Shown: one piece after another, positions 1-9,141 of the stretch
How positions within the stretch are numbered: position 1 is the stretch's first letter
How the letters are laid out: each line of letters begins with the position of its first letter
From: Novosphingobium sp.
GTDB lineage: Bacteria > Pseudomonadota > Alphaproteobacteria > Sphingomonadales > Sphingomonadaceae
Assembly: GCF_027489515.1 (NCBI RefSeq)
Contig: NZ_JAIXZS010000071.1
Span: 1 to 64,000, forward strand
Direction: 5' to 3'
Length of the DNA stretch: 64,000 nt
Notes under the pieces: generated by a model
Database searches by the model: none
What the model saw: only the letters and a program-made list of their open reading frames with translations
Told to the model about the DNA's origin: nothing
Translations under genes and position numbers: made by a program

Positions 1-24
1 ACTTCAATCCAGGGATTGTAACGC

Positions 25-219
25 ATGCGCAAGCTCCTCCTCGCCGCAGTCGCCGGCACTGCCTTCGCTCTCGCCGGTTGCTCGGAAAAGGCTCCTGAAG
101 CCCCCGCCACCGAAGCCGCCATGGAATCGACCGACGCTGCCATGGACGCCTCGGCTGCTCCTTCGGAAGACGCTTCGGCTCCGGCTGCTGACGCTTCGAG
201 CGAAGCCGCCAAGATGTAA
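25..219 (+). CDS. small Ala/Glu/Ser-rich lipoprotein
   Basis: A 64-residue protein with a lipoprotein signal peptide: MRKLLLAAVAG followed by a lipobox (LAGC), with Cys19 as the lipidated residue. The mature part is almost only Ala, Ser, Glu, Asp and Pro and has no recognisable domain. It probably sits as a disordered, acidic tail on a membrane. Its function is unknown. A terminator hairpin follows directly, so it is the end of a transcript or a single-gene unit; anything upstream is outside the window. Confidence 0.75.
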   Translation: MRKLLLAAVAGTAFALAGCSEKAPEAPATEAAMESTDAAMDASAAPSEDASAPAADASSEAAKM

Positions 220-248
220 TCAACCCCGCAAGGGTTTGATAGAGATAG

Positions 249-289
249 AGGGGCGTGATCGCATCGGCGGTCGCGCCCCTTCTCTTTTG
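249..289 (+). terminator. intrinsic terminator after the small lipoprotein gene
   Basis: Arms AGGGGCG (249-255) and CGCCCCT (274-280) form a stem that is followed by the T-rich run TCTCTTTT. It lies 30 bases after the stop codon of the lipoprotein gene. Confidence 0.75.
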
Positions 290-357
290 TGCGCCACTCG
301 CGCGCATAGAGAGCCCGCACCTGATCCAGTGCGGTACATTGCCTGCGTATCAGAAAG

Positions 358-1335
358 TCAGCGGCGCGCCGTCTCGAAACCGCTGGGCAGCGGCGTCTGG
401 CTGAAGCCATCGTAAAGCACGCGCGCGATCTGGGCGATCATCCCGGCATGCGCGGTATGGCCTTCCGGCCCTGTGACGAAGATCGCGATGGCAAGGTGCC
501 GCCCATCGGGCAGGCGCACGATGCCGACATCGTCGGTCACCCCGGCTAGCGTCCCCGTCTTGTGCGCAAAGACCACGCCTTCGGGCAGGCCGCTGCGGAT
601 GCGGTTCTTGCCGGTGCTCGTGCGGGTCATCGTATCGAGCAGCACCGCGCGGCTTTCCGGGCTCAGCGCGCCGCCGCGATCGATCGCAGCCAGCAATTGC
701 ACCATCGCGCGCGGCGTGCTGCTCGTGCGCGTGTCGATCGTCGTCACCGGATTGACCTGGCCGTCGTCGCGCACCAGCGTTGCCATCGTGTGATCGAGGT
801 GCTGGCCTGACACGCCGATGCGGCTGAGCCAGGTGTTGACCGCGCCGATCCCGCCGACTGCGGCAATCAGGCCATCGGTTGCGTGATTGTCGCTGCGCGT
901 GATGGAAAGCTCCATCAGGCTCTGCGCGGACATCACCATCCCCGGGCGGACCGCCGCGACCGCGCCGCGCGCATCGGCGGATTCGGCGACGGGCACCATC
1001 ATCGGGAACTGCTGGTCAAGCCGCAGCCTTCCCTGCTCGACGCCGGAAAGATAGGTTGCGGCAACGGCGATCTTCGCCGTGCTCGCCATCGGAAACGGCA
1101 TATCGCCGTTGATCAGGATCTGCCCGCTGCCATCGAGATCGACTGCGGCAACCCCGATCCGGCCGCGCCCCTGCGCGACGATCGCGGAGACCTGACTCTC
1201 GATCGCGGCTTCGCGCGCGGTCTGCAGGCTGGAACCGGGACGCGCCTCGGCAGCAGGGGCGCCGAGCGCGAGCGGAACGGCGCACCACAGTGCCGCTGCG
1301 ATCCACTTGCTCAGTCTTTTGGTGCCGGACGCCAT
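358..1335 (-). CDS. class A beta-lactamase-like serine hydrolase lacking Glu166
   Basis: 325 residues with an N-terminal signal peptide (hydrophobic stretch about 10-30). The class A motifs are visible: S85-T-A-K88 (SxxK), S148-D-N150 (SDN) and K259-T-G261 (KTG). The omega-loop region around residues 180-210 keeps the STPRAM segment, but in my alignment by eye the position of the deacylating Glu166 is Met184 and the Asn170 position is Val188. Class A enzymes need that Glu to release the acyl intermediate, so this protein may bind beta-lactams without turning them over well, or may act on another substrate. Secreted to the periplasm. It is transcribed divergently from the phosphotransferase gene. 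No ampR-like regulator is next to it. Confidence 0.8.
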   Translation of the reverse strand: MASGTKRLSKWIAAALWCAVPLALGAPAAEARPGSSLQTAREAAIESQVSAIVAQGRGRIGVAAVDLDGSGQILINGDMPFPMASTAKIAVAATYLSGVEQGRLRLDQQFPMMVPVAESADARGAVAAVRPGMVMSAQSLMELSITRSDNHATDGLIAAVGGIGAVNTWLSRIGVSGQHLDHTMATLVRDDGQVNPVTTIDTRTSSTPRAMVQLLAAIDRGGALSPESRAVLLDTMTRTSTGKNRIRSGLPEGVVFAHKTGTLAGVTDDVGIVRLPDGRHLAIAIFVTGPEGHTAHAGMIAQIARVLYDGFSQTPLPSGFETARR

Positions 1336-1544
1336 GGTCCCCCTTAGCTGATGATCCGTTTAGGATTGATTAGCACCCTAACCTGTTGTGATTCCCCGGC
1401 AAGCGCCGATTGCTGCAAGTGGTCGCATGTGCCGCGCGGCCTGCCGTGCCGACGCGGGTGCTGGACATTAACCGCGCGATTAATGATAGTGGCGCGAAGA
1501 ACAGCAAAGCGAATAGCCCGGTGCAGATCGGGCGAGAGGAGCAG

Positions 1545-2918
1545 ATGGCGGCGCAGGCGCAGCAAGGCGGTGCTGATGGGCTGGCTGATAGCCTGGCCAA
1601 GGGGTTGGAGCACGTCATGATGCGCGCCGGCTGGCCCGGCCCGGTCACCGGTCTCCTGCGCTTGTCCGGTGGCGCCAACATGCAGAGCTGGCGCTTCGAA
1701 ACGGGCGGTGAAGCCTTCGTGCTGCGCCGCGCGCCTTCAGCCGAATGGGTTGCCAATCGGCAGCTCGACATGGCCAAGGAAGCTGCGGTGATTCGCTGTG
1801 CGCTTGCCGGCGGCGTGCCCGCGCCCGAAGTGGTGGCCGAACTCGCACCTGAAGACGACATCGGCCTCGGCTTCATCATGCGCTGCGTGCCGGGCTCGCC
1901 TGATCCTGACAACGCGCTGTCCTCCCCGCCGGCGCTGCTCGATGAGATCGCTGCGGCGATGGCCGGGGTCCACGCGCTCGATCCCGCCGATCTGCCGTTC
2001 CTCCCCGTGCTCGAACCCGCCGCCGGGGTCGAGGCGCTTGCCGCCCAGTTCGCCGAAGCGGGTGGCGACCGGCCACCCATCGCGCTTGGCCTTGCCTGGC
2101 TGCGCGCAAACCTGCCGGCGCCCGTGCCACTCGCCGTGCTCCATGGCGATCTACGCATCGGCAACATCATGGTCGAAGACGGGCGCCTCTCCGCACTGCT
2201 CGATTGGGAACTTGCCCACCTCGGCGATCCGCACGAGGACCTCGCCTTTGGCTGCATGACCGTCTGGCGGTTTGGCCGGCTCGACAAGCGCGGCTTCGGC
2301 CTCGGTCAGATCGAGGACCTTGCGCGCGCCTATGAAGCCGCAGGCGGCACCACGTTCGATCCGCCGCGCTTCCGCTTCTGGCTCGTTTACCGCACGGTGT
2401 GGTGGGCGCTCTCCGCGCTCTCGATGGGCAGGGGCTGGCGCAGCGGTGCGGACCGCTCGCTCGAACGCGTGGTCGTTGCCCGCCGCGCGGCGGAGCAGGA
2501 CCTCGACCTGCTCCTGTTGCTGGAGGACGATGCCCCGGTGGCGGAGCGTGCACGGCCCCTGCCACCATCTCCTCCCCCGCCGCCGCCCGGCGAAGGCGAA
2601 CCGAGCGCAGCCGAAATCCTCACCGCCGTGTCCGAATGGCTCGCGGCGACGGTCAAGCCGCACATGGCAGCACCGCGCGAACGCTTCGAGCTCGCCGTCG
2701 CGCAGAACGCGCTCGGCATCGTGCGCCGCGAACTCGCCGGTCGCCCCAGCCCGCACGACAAGGCGCTCAGTGATGCCATCCTTGCCGGGGGCACCACGCT
2801 GGCCGAGCCTGGCCTGCTCGCACGTCTGCGCCGCCGGGTGCTCGATACGCTGGCCGCCGACATGCCGAAATACCCTGCGCTCAGCGAAGCGCGCCGCATC
2901 TGGGAGAGAACGGAATGA
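1545..2918 (+). CDS. APH-type phosphotransferase with C-terminal DUF6285-like region
   Basis: 457 residues. The first two thirds are an aminoglycoside-phosphotransferase-fold kinase of the ACAD10/ACAD11 type, with the Brenner motif HGDLRIGNIM near residue 200 and the metal-binding DWELAHLGDP near 220. A proline-rich linker (PPSPPPPPP) leads to a helical C-terminal region resembling DUF6285. The chosen ATG has GAGAGGAG just upstream. The gene overlaps the following acyl-CoA dehydrogenase gene by four bases (ATGA). Mammalian ACAD10/11 join a kinase of this fold with an acyl-CoA dehydrogenase for 4-hydroxyacid degradation, so this pair probably phosphorylates and then dehydrates hydroxyacyl substrates. 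That role is inferred from the pairing. Confidence 0.8.
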   Translation: MAAQAQQGGADGLADSLAKGLEHVMMRAGWPGPVTGLLRLSGGANMQSWRFETGGEAFVLRRAPSAEWVANRQLDMAKEAAVIRCALAGGVPAPEVVAELAPEDDIGLGFIMRCVPGSPDPDNALSSPPALLDEIAAAMAGVHALDPADLPFLPVLEPAAGVEALAAQFAEAGGDRPPIALGLAWLRANLPAPVPLAVLHGDLRIGNIMVEDGRLSALLDWELAHLGDPHEDLAFGCMTVWRFGRLDKRGFGLGQIEDLARAYEAAGGTTFDPPRFRFWLVYRTVWWALSALSMGRGWRSGADRSLERVVVARRAAEQDLDLLLLLEDDAPVAERARPLPPSPPPPPPGEGEPSAAEILTAVSEWLAATVKPHMAAPRERFELAVAQNALGIVRRELAGRPSPHDKALSDAILAGGTTLAEPGLLARLRRRVLDTLAADMPKYPALSEARRIWERTE

Positions 2919-4216
2919 ACTTCGATCTGCCGCAGGATCTCGTCGATTATCTCGCCGAGCTCGACGCCTTCATCGAGGCCGAGATCAAGCCGCTCGAGCA
3001 GGCGGACGACAACATCCGCTTTTTCGACCACCGCCGCGAATACGCGCGCACTGATTTCGAGAATCAGGGCCTGCCCCGCCACGAATGGGAAGCCCTGCTC
3101 GTCGAAGCCACCCGCCGCGCCGATGCTGCCGGCCACTGGCGCTTTTCCGCGCCCAAGAAGTATGGCGGCAAGGACGGCAAGAACCTCTGGATGGCGGTGA
3201 TCCGCGATCACTTCACGCAGAAGGGCCTCGGCCTCCACAACGATCTGCAGAACGAGCACTCGATCGTCGGCAACTTCCCGTTCGTCAACATGTTCGAGCA
3301 CTTCGGAACGCCCGAACAGCAGGAGGAATTCATCCTCGGCGGCTTTGCGCGCACGCGCCGCGTTTCCTTCGGCCTCACCGAAGCGCGGCACGGTTCGGAC
3401 GCGACACACATGGAAACCCGCGCGGTGCGTGAAACGCGCGATGGCGTTCCCGGCTGGCGGATCGACGGCGAGAAGATGTGGATCACCGGCATGCACATCG
3501 CCAGCCACTGTGCAGTCTTTGCGCGCACGGCGGGCGAGCCGGGCGATGCGCGCGGGATCACCTGCCTCCTCGTGCCCAACCCTTCGCCGGGGCTGGTGAT
3601 CGAGGAATACATGTGGACCTTCAACATGCCGACGGACCACCCGCGGCTTTCGCTCACCAATGTCTGGGTGCCGGAATCGGCGATGCTCGGGCCGGAAGGC
3701 GGCGGCCTCGCCATCGCGCAAAGCTTTGTCCACCAGAACCGCATCCGGCAGGCTGCGTCCTCTTTGGGCGCCGCCACATTCTGCATCGAGGAATCGGTGC
3801 GCTATGCGCGCGAACGCAAGCCCTTCGGCGAAGAGCTGGCGCGCAATCAGGCGATCCAGTTCCCGCTCGTCGAGCTTGCTACCCAGTGCGAGATGCTGCG
3901 CCTGCTGATCCGCAAGACGGCGTGGGAAATGGACCGGCTCGAAGCTGAGGAAGGGGGCCACAAACGCATCGAGCGCGAGCTGTCTGACAAAGTCTCGATG
4001 TGCAATTACTGGGCGAACCGGCTGGTCTGCGAAGCGGCGGACCGGGCGATGCAGGTCCATGGCGGCATCGGCTATTCGCGCCACAAGCCGTTCGAGCACA
4101 TCTACCGCCATCACCGCCGCTACCGCATCACCGAAGGCGCGGAGGAAATCCAGATGCGCAAGGTCGGTGCCTACCTGTTCGGCTATCTCGGGCCGAGGAA
4201 GGGCATGTTCGGATAA
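2915..4216 (+). CDS. acyl-CoA dehydrogenase family protein
   Basis: 433 residues, full length for the family. The mid-domain flavin/substrate segment FGLTEARHGSDATHM, the MWITG segment and the C-terminal helical stretch AMQVHGGIGYSR followed by ITEGAEEIQ match FAD-dependent acyl-CoA dehydrogenases of the ACAD10/11-like branch. It is translationally coupled to the preceding phosphotransferase (ATGA overlap). Together they would process hydroxyacyl-CoA or related acyl substrates in the cytosol. The exact substrate cannot be read from the sequence. A strong terminator follows. Confidence 0.88.
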   Translation: MNFDLPQDLVDYLAELDAFIEAEIKPLEQADDNIRFFDHRREYARTDFENQGLPRHEWEALLVEATRRADAAGHWRFSAPKKYGGKDGKNLWMAVIRDHFTQKGLGLHNDLQNEHSIVGNFPFVNMFEHFGTPEQQEEFILGGFARTRRVSFGLTEARHGSDATHMETRAVRETRDGVPGWRIDGEKMWITGMHIASHCAVFARTAGEPGDARGITCLLVPNPSPGLVIEEYMWTFNMPTDHPRLSLTNVWVPESAMLGPEGGGLAIAQSFVHQNRIRQAASSLGAATFCIEESVRYARERKPFGEELARNQAIQFPLVELATQCEMLRLLIRKTAWEMDRLEAEEGGHKRIERELSDKVSMCNYWANRLVCEAADRAMQVHGGIGYSRHKPFEHIYRHHRRYRITEGAEEIQMRKVGAYLFGYLGPRKGMFG

Positions 4217-4224
4217 AGGAAAAG

Positions 4225-4258
4225 GCGCAGGAGCCCCAAGCTCCTGCGCTGTCTCTTT
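4225..4258. terminator. terminator hairpin between convergent acyl-CoA dehydrogenase and metK genes
   Basis: A perfect 10-bp stem GCGCAGGAGC / GCTCCTGCGC (4225-4234 and 4240-4249) with a five-base loop, followed on the plus strand by TGTCTCTTT. It lies between two genes facing each other. Confidence 0.8.
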
Positions 4259-4300
4259 GTCCGGTGCCCGAGGGCCATGCCGCCCGGACCATTCTCGTGC

Positions 4301-5506
4301 TTAGGCGAACGCCGCCTTGAGGTCGTCGACCAGATCGAGGCGTTCCCACGGGAAATAGTCGCCGTCCGCCTTGCGGCCGAAGTGGCCATAGGCGGCGGTC
4401 GGCTGGTAAATCGGCTTGTTGAGGCCGAGGTGCGTGCGGATCGCGCGAGGGGTGAGGCCGCCCAGCTTGGCAATGCCCTTGATCGCCGCTTCGATCTTGT
4501 CGTCGCCGACAGTCCCGGTGTCGTGCGTGTCGACATAGAGCGAGAGCGGCTCGGAAACGCCGATGGCATAGGCGATCTGGATGGTGCAGCGGGTGGCGAG
4601 GCCGGCGGCCACTACGTTCTTGGCGAGGTAGCGGGTGATATAGGCCGCCGAGCGATCGACTTTGGTCGGATCCTTGCCCGAGAACGCCCCGCCGCCGTGC
4701 GGGGCCGCGCCGCCGTAGGTGTCGACGATGATCTTGCGGCCAGTCAGGCCGGCATCGCCATCGGGGCCGCCGATCTCGAACGAGCCGGTCGGATTGATGT
4801 AGTACGTCGTCTCGCGCAGCAACACAGGCGGGATAACCTCGGCCACCACGCGTTTCACGTAGGCGTGGAGCTCAGCTTCCTTCTCACCCTCGTCATAGCC
4901 CGGTGCGTGCTGGGTCGAGACGACAACGGCCGTCGCGGCGACCGGGAGCGAGCCCTCGTAGCGTAGCGTAACCTGGCTCTTGGCATCGGGTTCGAGGAAG
5001 GGTGCGGCGCCCGAGTGGCGGTCGGCGGCCATCCGCTCGAGGATCTTGTGGCTGTAGTAGAGCGTCGCCGGCATCAGGTCGGGCGTCTCGTCGGTCGCAT
5101 AGCCGAACATGATACCCTGATCGCCCGCGCCCTCGTCCTTGTTGTCCGCCGCATCGACGCCTTGCGCGATGTGGGCCGACTGCCCGTGCAGCCGGTTGAT
5201 GAACTCGAGCTTCTCCCAGTGGAAGCCGTCCTGCTCATAGCCGATCCGCTTCACTGTCTCGCGCACGGTGCGTTCGATCTCGTCCTGCGCGCCGGGCGCC
5301 CATGCGCCGTTCTCATAGACGCCCTTGCAGCGGATTTCCCCTGCCAAAACAACAAGCTGGGTTGTCGTCAGTGTCTCGCAGGCGATGCGCGCCTCGGGGT
5401 CCTTCGAAAGAAACAGGTCCACGATAGCGTCGCTGATCTGGTCGGCAACCTTGTCCGGGTGGCCTTCGGATACGCTTTCGGACGTGAACAGGTAATCGGT
5501 GCGCAT
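4301..5506 (-). CDS. metK: S-adenosylmethionine synthetase
   Basis: 401 residues. Makes S-adenosylmethionine from methionine and ATP in the cytosol. Signatures present: [13 protein letters not shown] near the N-terminus, the ATP-binding [12 protein letters not shown] and the P-loop-like [16 protein letters not shown]. Length fits the alphaproteobacterial form, slightly longer than the E. coli enzyme. An AGGA ribosome binding site lies upstream. An AT-rich palindrome at 5522-5537, between this gene and lnt, is a likely operator. lnt lies just upstream in the same direction. Confidence 0.97.
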   Translation of the reverse strand: MRTDYLFTSESVSEGHPDKVADQISDAIVDLFLSKDPEARIACETLTTTQLVVLAGEIRCKGVYENGAWAPGAQDEIERTVRETVKRIGYEQDGFHWEKLEFINRLHGQSAHIAQGVDAADNKDEGAGDQGIMFGYATDETPDLMPATLYYSHKILERMAADRHSGAAPFLEPDAKSQVTLRYEGSLPVAATAVVVSTQHAPGYDEGEKEAELHAYVKRVVAEVIPPVLLRETTYYINPTGSFEIGGPDGDAGLTGRKIIVDTYGGAAPHGGGAFSGKDPTKVDRSAAYITRYLAKNVVAAGLATRCTIQIAYAIGVSEPLSLYVDTHDTGTVGDDKIEAAIKGIAKLGGLTPRAIRTHLGLNKPIYQPTAAYGHFGRKADGDYFPWERLDLVDDLKAAFA

Positions 5507-5521
5507 GCTGGATCCTGCAAT

Positions 5522-5537
5522 ATAAAGATTTCTTTAT
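5522..5537. promoter_or_regulatory. AT-rich palindrome upstream of metK, candidate operator
   Basis: ATAAAGA-TT-TCTTTAT is a 7-bp perfect inverted repeat, 16 bases before the metK start codon, in an otherwise GC-rich region. Its symmetry fits a dimeric helix-turn-helix repressor. ArsR-family regulators are known to control methionine-cycle genes in proteobacteria; that such a protein binds here is inference. Confidence 0.5.
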
Positions 5538-5546
5538 GTGGGTTCC

Positions 5547-7115
5547 CTAGCGCCCTCGGCGGCGCCTTGCAACCACGAGCGAAGCGCCGAGCAGCGCAAA
5601 GACCCAGGCCAGCGCCAGCCGGTTGCCAAGCCGGGCGAACAGCGTGGGCGGATGCGCAGGCGGCACTCGGCCGTCGAGACGGCCGGCGGTGAGCCGCGGC
5701 ACGGACTGGCGAACCACGCCGTCGGCGTCGATCACTGCGCTGATCCCGGTGGTCGTGGCACGCAGCACCGGCAGGCCTTCCTCGATCGCCCGCATCCGTG
5801 CCTGCGCAAGGTGTTGCGGCGGGCCCCAGGCGCCAAACCAGCCATCATTCGACGGGTTGAAAATGTAGTCCGGCCGGTGGGCGCGGTCGGTCACTTCACC
5901 GGAGAAGACGATTTCGTAGCAGATCTGCAGGCCGGCCTTGCCAAAGCTGCCCATCTCGAGCGTGCGCGGCCCGGGACCGGGCAGGAAATCAAGGCTGCCC
6001 GAAACCAGCCGCGACAGGCCGAGCGGGGCGAGCCATGTGCGTAGCGGCAGATACTCGCCATAAGGCACCAGATGCGCCTTGGCATAGCTGCCGCGGATCG
6101 CGCCATCGGCTCCGAGCGCGGTGACGACATTGCGCGCAGCCGCCACCTCGCCGCCCTGCACGACAAGGTCGGTCGCTCCGGTCAGCAGCAGGCTACCTCG
6201 CCCGATAACCTGCCCGATGCGTGCCCGGGCGAGGGCGGGATCAGCGGCGAAGGTCGTCGCATTGTAGAAGCCCTGCGGGTAGCCCGGGCGCAGATAGTCG
6301 GGCAGGCCGCCTTCGGGCCAGAGCACCACGCGCGGTGTGTCGGCTGCGCGGGGTAGCGAGAGGCGGGCGATGCCCTGAAACTGGCTCTCGTAGAGACTGG
6401 GCTCGTTGATCGTGTCCTGCCCGATATTGGGCTGCACCAGCGTGTAGGTGAGGTGGCCTTCCCCGCCGCTTCCCTGCAGGGGCAGCATCATGAGCCCCGC
6501 TGGAACCGCGGCGACGACTGCCGATGCATAGAGCCGATAGGCCTGTGCCACGCGCCACGCGAACAGCCAGAGGCCGGCGAGCAGCACCACGATCCCCGAC
6601 AGGGCATAAGTCCCCGTCCACGGTGCAATCGCGGCAAGGCCGGGGCGGGTGAATCCGCCCAGCGCCACCATCGCGAGCGGATTCCAGGCAAAGCCGGTGA
6701 ACAGGGTCGCCCGGAGCAGTTCCGCGATGACCCACGAGCCCGCGAATGCCGGCAGCAGCGCGGCGCGCCAGCGCCTGGCCAGCCAAACAGCAAAGAATGC
6801 GGCGAACGCCGGGAACACCGCGAGGTACACCGCCAGCAGCACCACCGCGATCCACCCCAGCCACGCCGGCATCGCCGCCTGATAGGTGAAGGCCGTGGCG
6901 ATCCAGTTGTTGCCGAGCGCGAAATAGCCGAGCCCGAACAGCCAACCGGCCAGCGCCGCGCGGCGGGCCGAGCCGGCCTGTTCGAGCCGGTCGATCAGGA
7001 AGGCCAGCGCGGCCAGCGTGAACGGCCACAGGGCAAGCGGCTGGAAGCCAGTCGCCGCCAATGCGCCCGCGCCGATCAGCGCGAACGGCATCCAGCGCGG
7101 GGCAGGTTTCTGCAA
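5547..7115 (-). CDS. lnt: apolipoprotein N-acyltransferase
   Basis: 522 residues. Adds the third acyl chain to the N-terminal cysteine of lipoproteins at the periplasmic face of the inner membrane. The N-terminal half has six to seven hydrophobic segments. The C-terminal half is a nitrilase-fold domain with the catalytic triad in context: Glu near 266 (LWPEGGLP), Lys near 345 (YAKAHLVPYGEYLPL) and Cys near 398 (LQICYEIVF). A last transmembrane helix and an Arg-rich tail follow. It lies just upstream of metK, with the DUF4167 gene upstream of it, all on the same strand. Confidence 0.96.
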   Translation of the reverse strand: MQKPAPRWMPFALIGAGALAATGFQPLALWPFTLAALAFLIDRLEQAGSARRAALAGWLFGLGYFALGNNWIATAFTYQAAMPAWLGWIAVVLLAVYLAVFPAFAAFFAVWLARRWRAALLPAFAGSWVIAELLRATLFTGFAWNPLAMVALGGFTRPGLAAIAPWTGTYALSGIVVLLAGLWLFAWRVAQAYRLYASAVVAAVPAGLMMLPLQGSGGEGHLTYTLVQPNIGQDTINEPSLYESQFQGIARLSLPRAADTPRVVLWPEGGLPDYLRPGYPQGFYNATTFAADPALARARIGQVIGRGSLLLTGATDLVVQGGEVAAARNVVTALGADGAIRGSYAKAHLVPYGEYLPLRTWLAPLGLSRLVSGSLDFLPGPGPRTLEMGSFGKAGLQICYEIVFSGEVTDRAHRPDYIFNPSNDGWFGAWGPPQHLAQARMRAIEEGLPVLRATTTGISAVIDADGVVRQSVPRLTAGRLDGRVPPAHPPTLFARLGNRLALAWVFALLGASLVVARRRRGR

Positions 7116-7151
7116 GCGGCGGCCTCGGTCAGGCGCTGCGAACGGCCGCGA

Positions 7152-8015
7152 TCAGCCTTCCGCCGCCTCGGGCAGCGGGTTCTTGCGAGGGCGACCACGG
7201 CGCTTGGGCGCAGGAGCCTCAGCCGCAGGCACATCCGCAGCAGGGGCTTCTTCCACTGGCTCGGGTGCCGCGCGGACGCCGATTGCCGGGGGCAGGCTCA
7301 TCGGATCGAGTGCTGCAACCGGGGCTTCGTCGGCCTCACGGCGCGGGCGGCGGTCGGTGCGCGGGCGCAGGCCGCGCTGCGAACGGCTTTCGCGCACGAA
7401 GGGATTATCGGCGGCATCGCCGACAGGTTCGCCTTCATCGGCGCGCACCATGCTTTCGGTGGCGGCGGCAGGCTCGAAGCGGGGACGCGGAGTCTCGCGC
7501 GGCTCACGCGGTTCGCGGTTCTCACGCGGTTCCCGATTTTCGCGTGGCTCGCGGTTCTCGCGGGGTTCGCGCGGTTCGCGGAACTCGCGCTGGTCCCGGC
7601 CCTCGCGCGGTTCGCGGTTCTCACGCGGCTCGCGCTGCTCACGCGGCTCGTCGCGGCGGCTCTGCGGGCGGTCGAATGCGGGGAAATCGTTGTCCATCGA
7701 GAAGTCGGTGCCGTCGTCCTCGCCTTCACCCTCGGTCCAGCGCTCGCCATTGGGGCGCTGCCGCTGGTCTTCGACCCGCGTGCGGCTGTCGGCGATCACG
7801 CGGAAGTAGTGATCGGCAAACTGCAGATAGTACTCGGCCTGGACCCGGTCACCATTGAGGTGCGCGTCTTGCGCAAGCTTGCGATACTTCTCCAGCATCT
7901 GGGGGGCATTGCCCCGCGCGCGGCTATCGATGCGGTTGAGCTGCTGGCCGCCACCCTGCGGGCGGTTGTTGTTCCCGCGACCGCGCCGGCGGTTGTTACC
8001 ACGATTGTTGTTCAA
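7152..8015 (-). CDS. DUF4167 protein with Arg/Glu/Pro repeat tail, TTG start
   Basis: 287 residues. The N-terminus (NNNRGNNRRRGRG followed by an Asn/Gly/Arg-rich stretch) and the block from RGNAPQMLEKYRKLAQDA to QFADHYFRVIAD are the DUF4167 domain, common in alphaproteobacteria and probably RNA-binding given its basic RGG-like start. The usual family start is Met-Asn-Asn-Asn, which places initiation at a TTG codon (8013-8015), 10 bases after AGGAA; a GTG nine bases upstream is the alternative. The middle holds about 13 copies of a degenerate Arg-Glu-(Pro/Asn)-Arg-Glu unit. The C-terminus ends in a basic RRGRPRK motif resembling an AT-hook. No enzymatic function is known. Confidence 0.8.
   Translation of the reverse strand: MNNNRGNNRRRGRGNNNRPQGGGQQLNRIDSRARGNAPQMLEKYRKLAQDAHLNGDRVQAEYYLQFADHYFRVIADSRTRVEDQRQRPNGERWTEGEGEDDGTDFSMDNDFPAFDRPQSRRDEPREQREPRENREPREGRDQREFREPREPRENREPRENREPRENREPREPRETPRPRFEPAAATESMVRADEGEPVGDAADNPFVRESRSQRGLRPRTDRRPRREADEAPVAALDPMSLPPAIGVRAAPEPVEEAPAADVPAAEAPAPKRRGRPRKNPLPEAAEG
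7495..7655 (-). repeat. degenerate REPREN-type coding repeat in the DUF4167 gene
   Basis: Tandem units of 9-18 bases encode REPREN/REPREG/REPREQ repeats. The protein segment alternates positive and negative charges with prolines and will be unstructured. Slippage at such repeats may vary copy number between strains. Confidence 0.7.
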
Positions 8016-8310
8016 GTCAGGCACTTTCCTGTTTCGGTGCAACCTTGGCCCAGGCACGTTAAACTTTGTGTTCAACCTGGATCCGACGTGGCGCAACTCG
8101 TGGGTCCTGTAAGGCAAGCCCCGCCGCCGCGCATATTGACCACGAGACGTACTATTCGTGGTTCCCAGCATCTGCGCGTTGCCAGCCTGCCTTGCCGGCG
8201 ATCGATGCAAATGGTGGAATGAGCCGGGACGGGAAGCCTTCATCCGTCGCCCTGCCTGAAGCCTGATTAGTGACGCACCGCTGCCTTGCCAAGCGAAATG
8301 TTTGCCAAAA
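8016..8310. other. 295-base gap upstream of the DUF4167 gene
   Basis: No gene is supported here. Reading frames on the minus strand run into the DUF4167 gene but have no good ribosome binding site or family-like sequence upstream of the TTG start. It likely holds the promoter and a long leader of the DUF4167 mRNA. No clear terminator was found after prmC. Confidence 0.4.
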
Positions 8311-9141
8311 TCACGCCATTTCGACGCAGCGGGGCCGTCCGGCGAGGTCGTGGTGCACTTTGGCGGCAAGCCCCGTCCCTTGCGCCAGTGCCGTCACCGC
8401 GTCTGCCTGCGCCGCGCCGATTTCGAACAGGGCGGTGCCGCTGCGCGCCAGCAGGGCGGGCAATTCGGGGATCAGCAGGCGGTAATCGGCAAGCCCGTCC
8501 GGGCCGGCAAAGAGGGCCTCGGCAGGCTCGTGCGCGCTGACGGAGGGGGCCAGCGCAGCATCGTCTTCTACATAGGGCGGATTGGCGAGCACGAGATCAA
8601 ACCGGCCAAGTCCGTCTGCCCAGCCGCGCTGCGTCCAGTCACCAGCGATGATCTCGGCCCGCTCGGCAAGCCCATTGGCGGCGGCGTTGTGGGTGGCGAT
8701 GGCCCGCGCCGGGGCCGAGCGTTCAAGGCCGATCCCTTGCGCCTCCGGCCAGAGCGAAAGCGCGGCCAGCAGCAAGGCGCCCGAGCCCGTGCCGAGATCG
8801 AGAATGCGCGTCGGCGGCCGTCCTTCACGTGCCGCGCGTGCTGCGTCGATCACGGTTTCGCTGTCTCCGCGCGGAATGAGCACGGCCGGACTGACGGTGA
8901 GGTCGAGCCCGTAGAATGGCTGCGTGCCAAGGATATAGGCGATCGGCTCGTGGTTCAGCCGGCGATCCAGAATGGACGTGAAGCTCGCTGGAGGTCCGGA
9001 ATGGAGGTGCCGCAGCAGCAGTTCGGTGCGGGAAACGCCGAGCGCATGCGCCATCAGCAGTTCGGCGTCGAGCCGCGCGGTATCGCTGGTGGCGGAAAGC
9101 AGTTCCGCCGCCTCGCGCAGCGCCGATCTGATGTCAGGCAT
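8311..9141 (-). CDS. prmC: peptide chain release factor N5-glutamine methyltransferase
   Basis: 276 residues. Methylates the glutamine of the GGQ motif in release factors. The N-terminal helical domain is followed by a Rossmann methyltransferase domain with the SAM-binding [14 protein letters not shown] motif and the catalytic NPPYVEDD. It overlaps prfA, the gene of its substrate, by eight bases, so the enzyme and its target are made together. Confidence 0.96.
   Translation of the reverse strand: MPDIRSALREAAELLSATSDTARLDAELLMAHALGVSRTELLLRHLHSGPPASFTSILDRRLNHEPIAYILGTQPFYGLDLTVSPAVLIPRGDSETVIDAARAAREGRPPTRILDLGTGSGALLLAALSLWPEAQGIGLERSAPARAIATHNAAANGLAERAEIIAGDWTQRGWADGLGRFDLVLANPPYVEDDAALAPSVSAHEPAEALFAGPDGLADYRLLIPELPALLARSGTALFEIGAAQADAVTALAQGTGLAAKVHHDLAGRPRCVEMA

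Noticed and set aside
5507..5546. SAM riboswitch upstream of metK
   Set aside because: Only 40 bases separate metK from lnt; the visible structure is a simple AT-rich palindrome, not a SAM aptamer.
7495..7655. CRISPR-like array
   Set aside because: The repeat is in frame, of variable unit length and inside a coding gene; there are no spacers.
8016..8369. N-terminal extension of the DUF4167 protein
   Set aside because: The extension has no family likeness or ribosome binding site; the TTG start gives the typical N-terminus.
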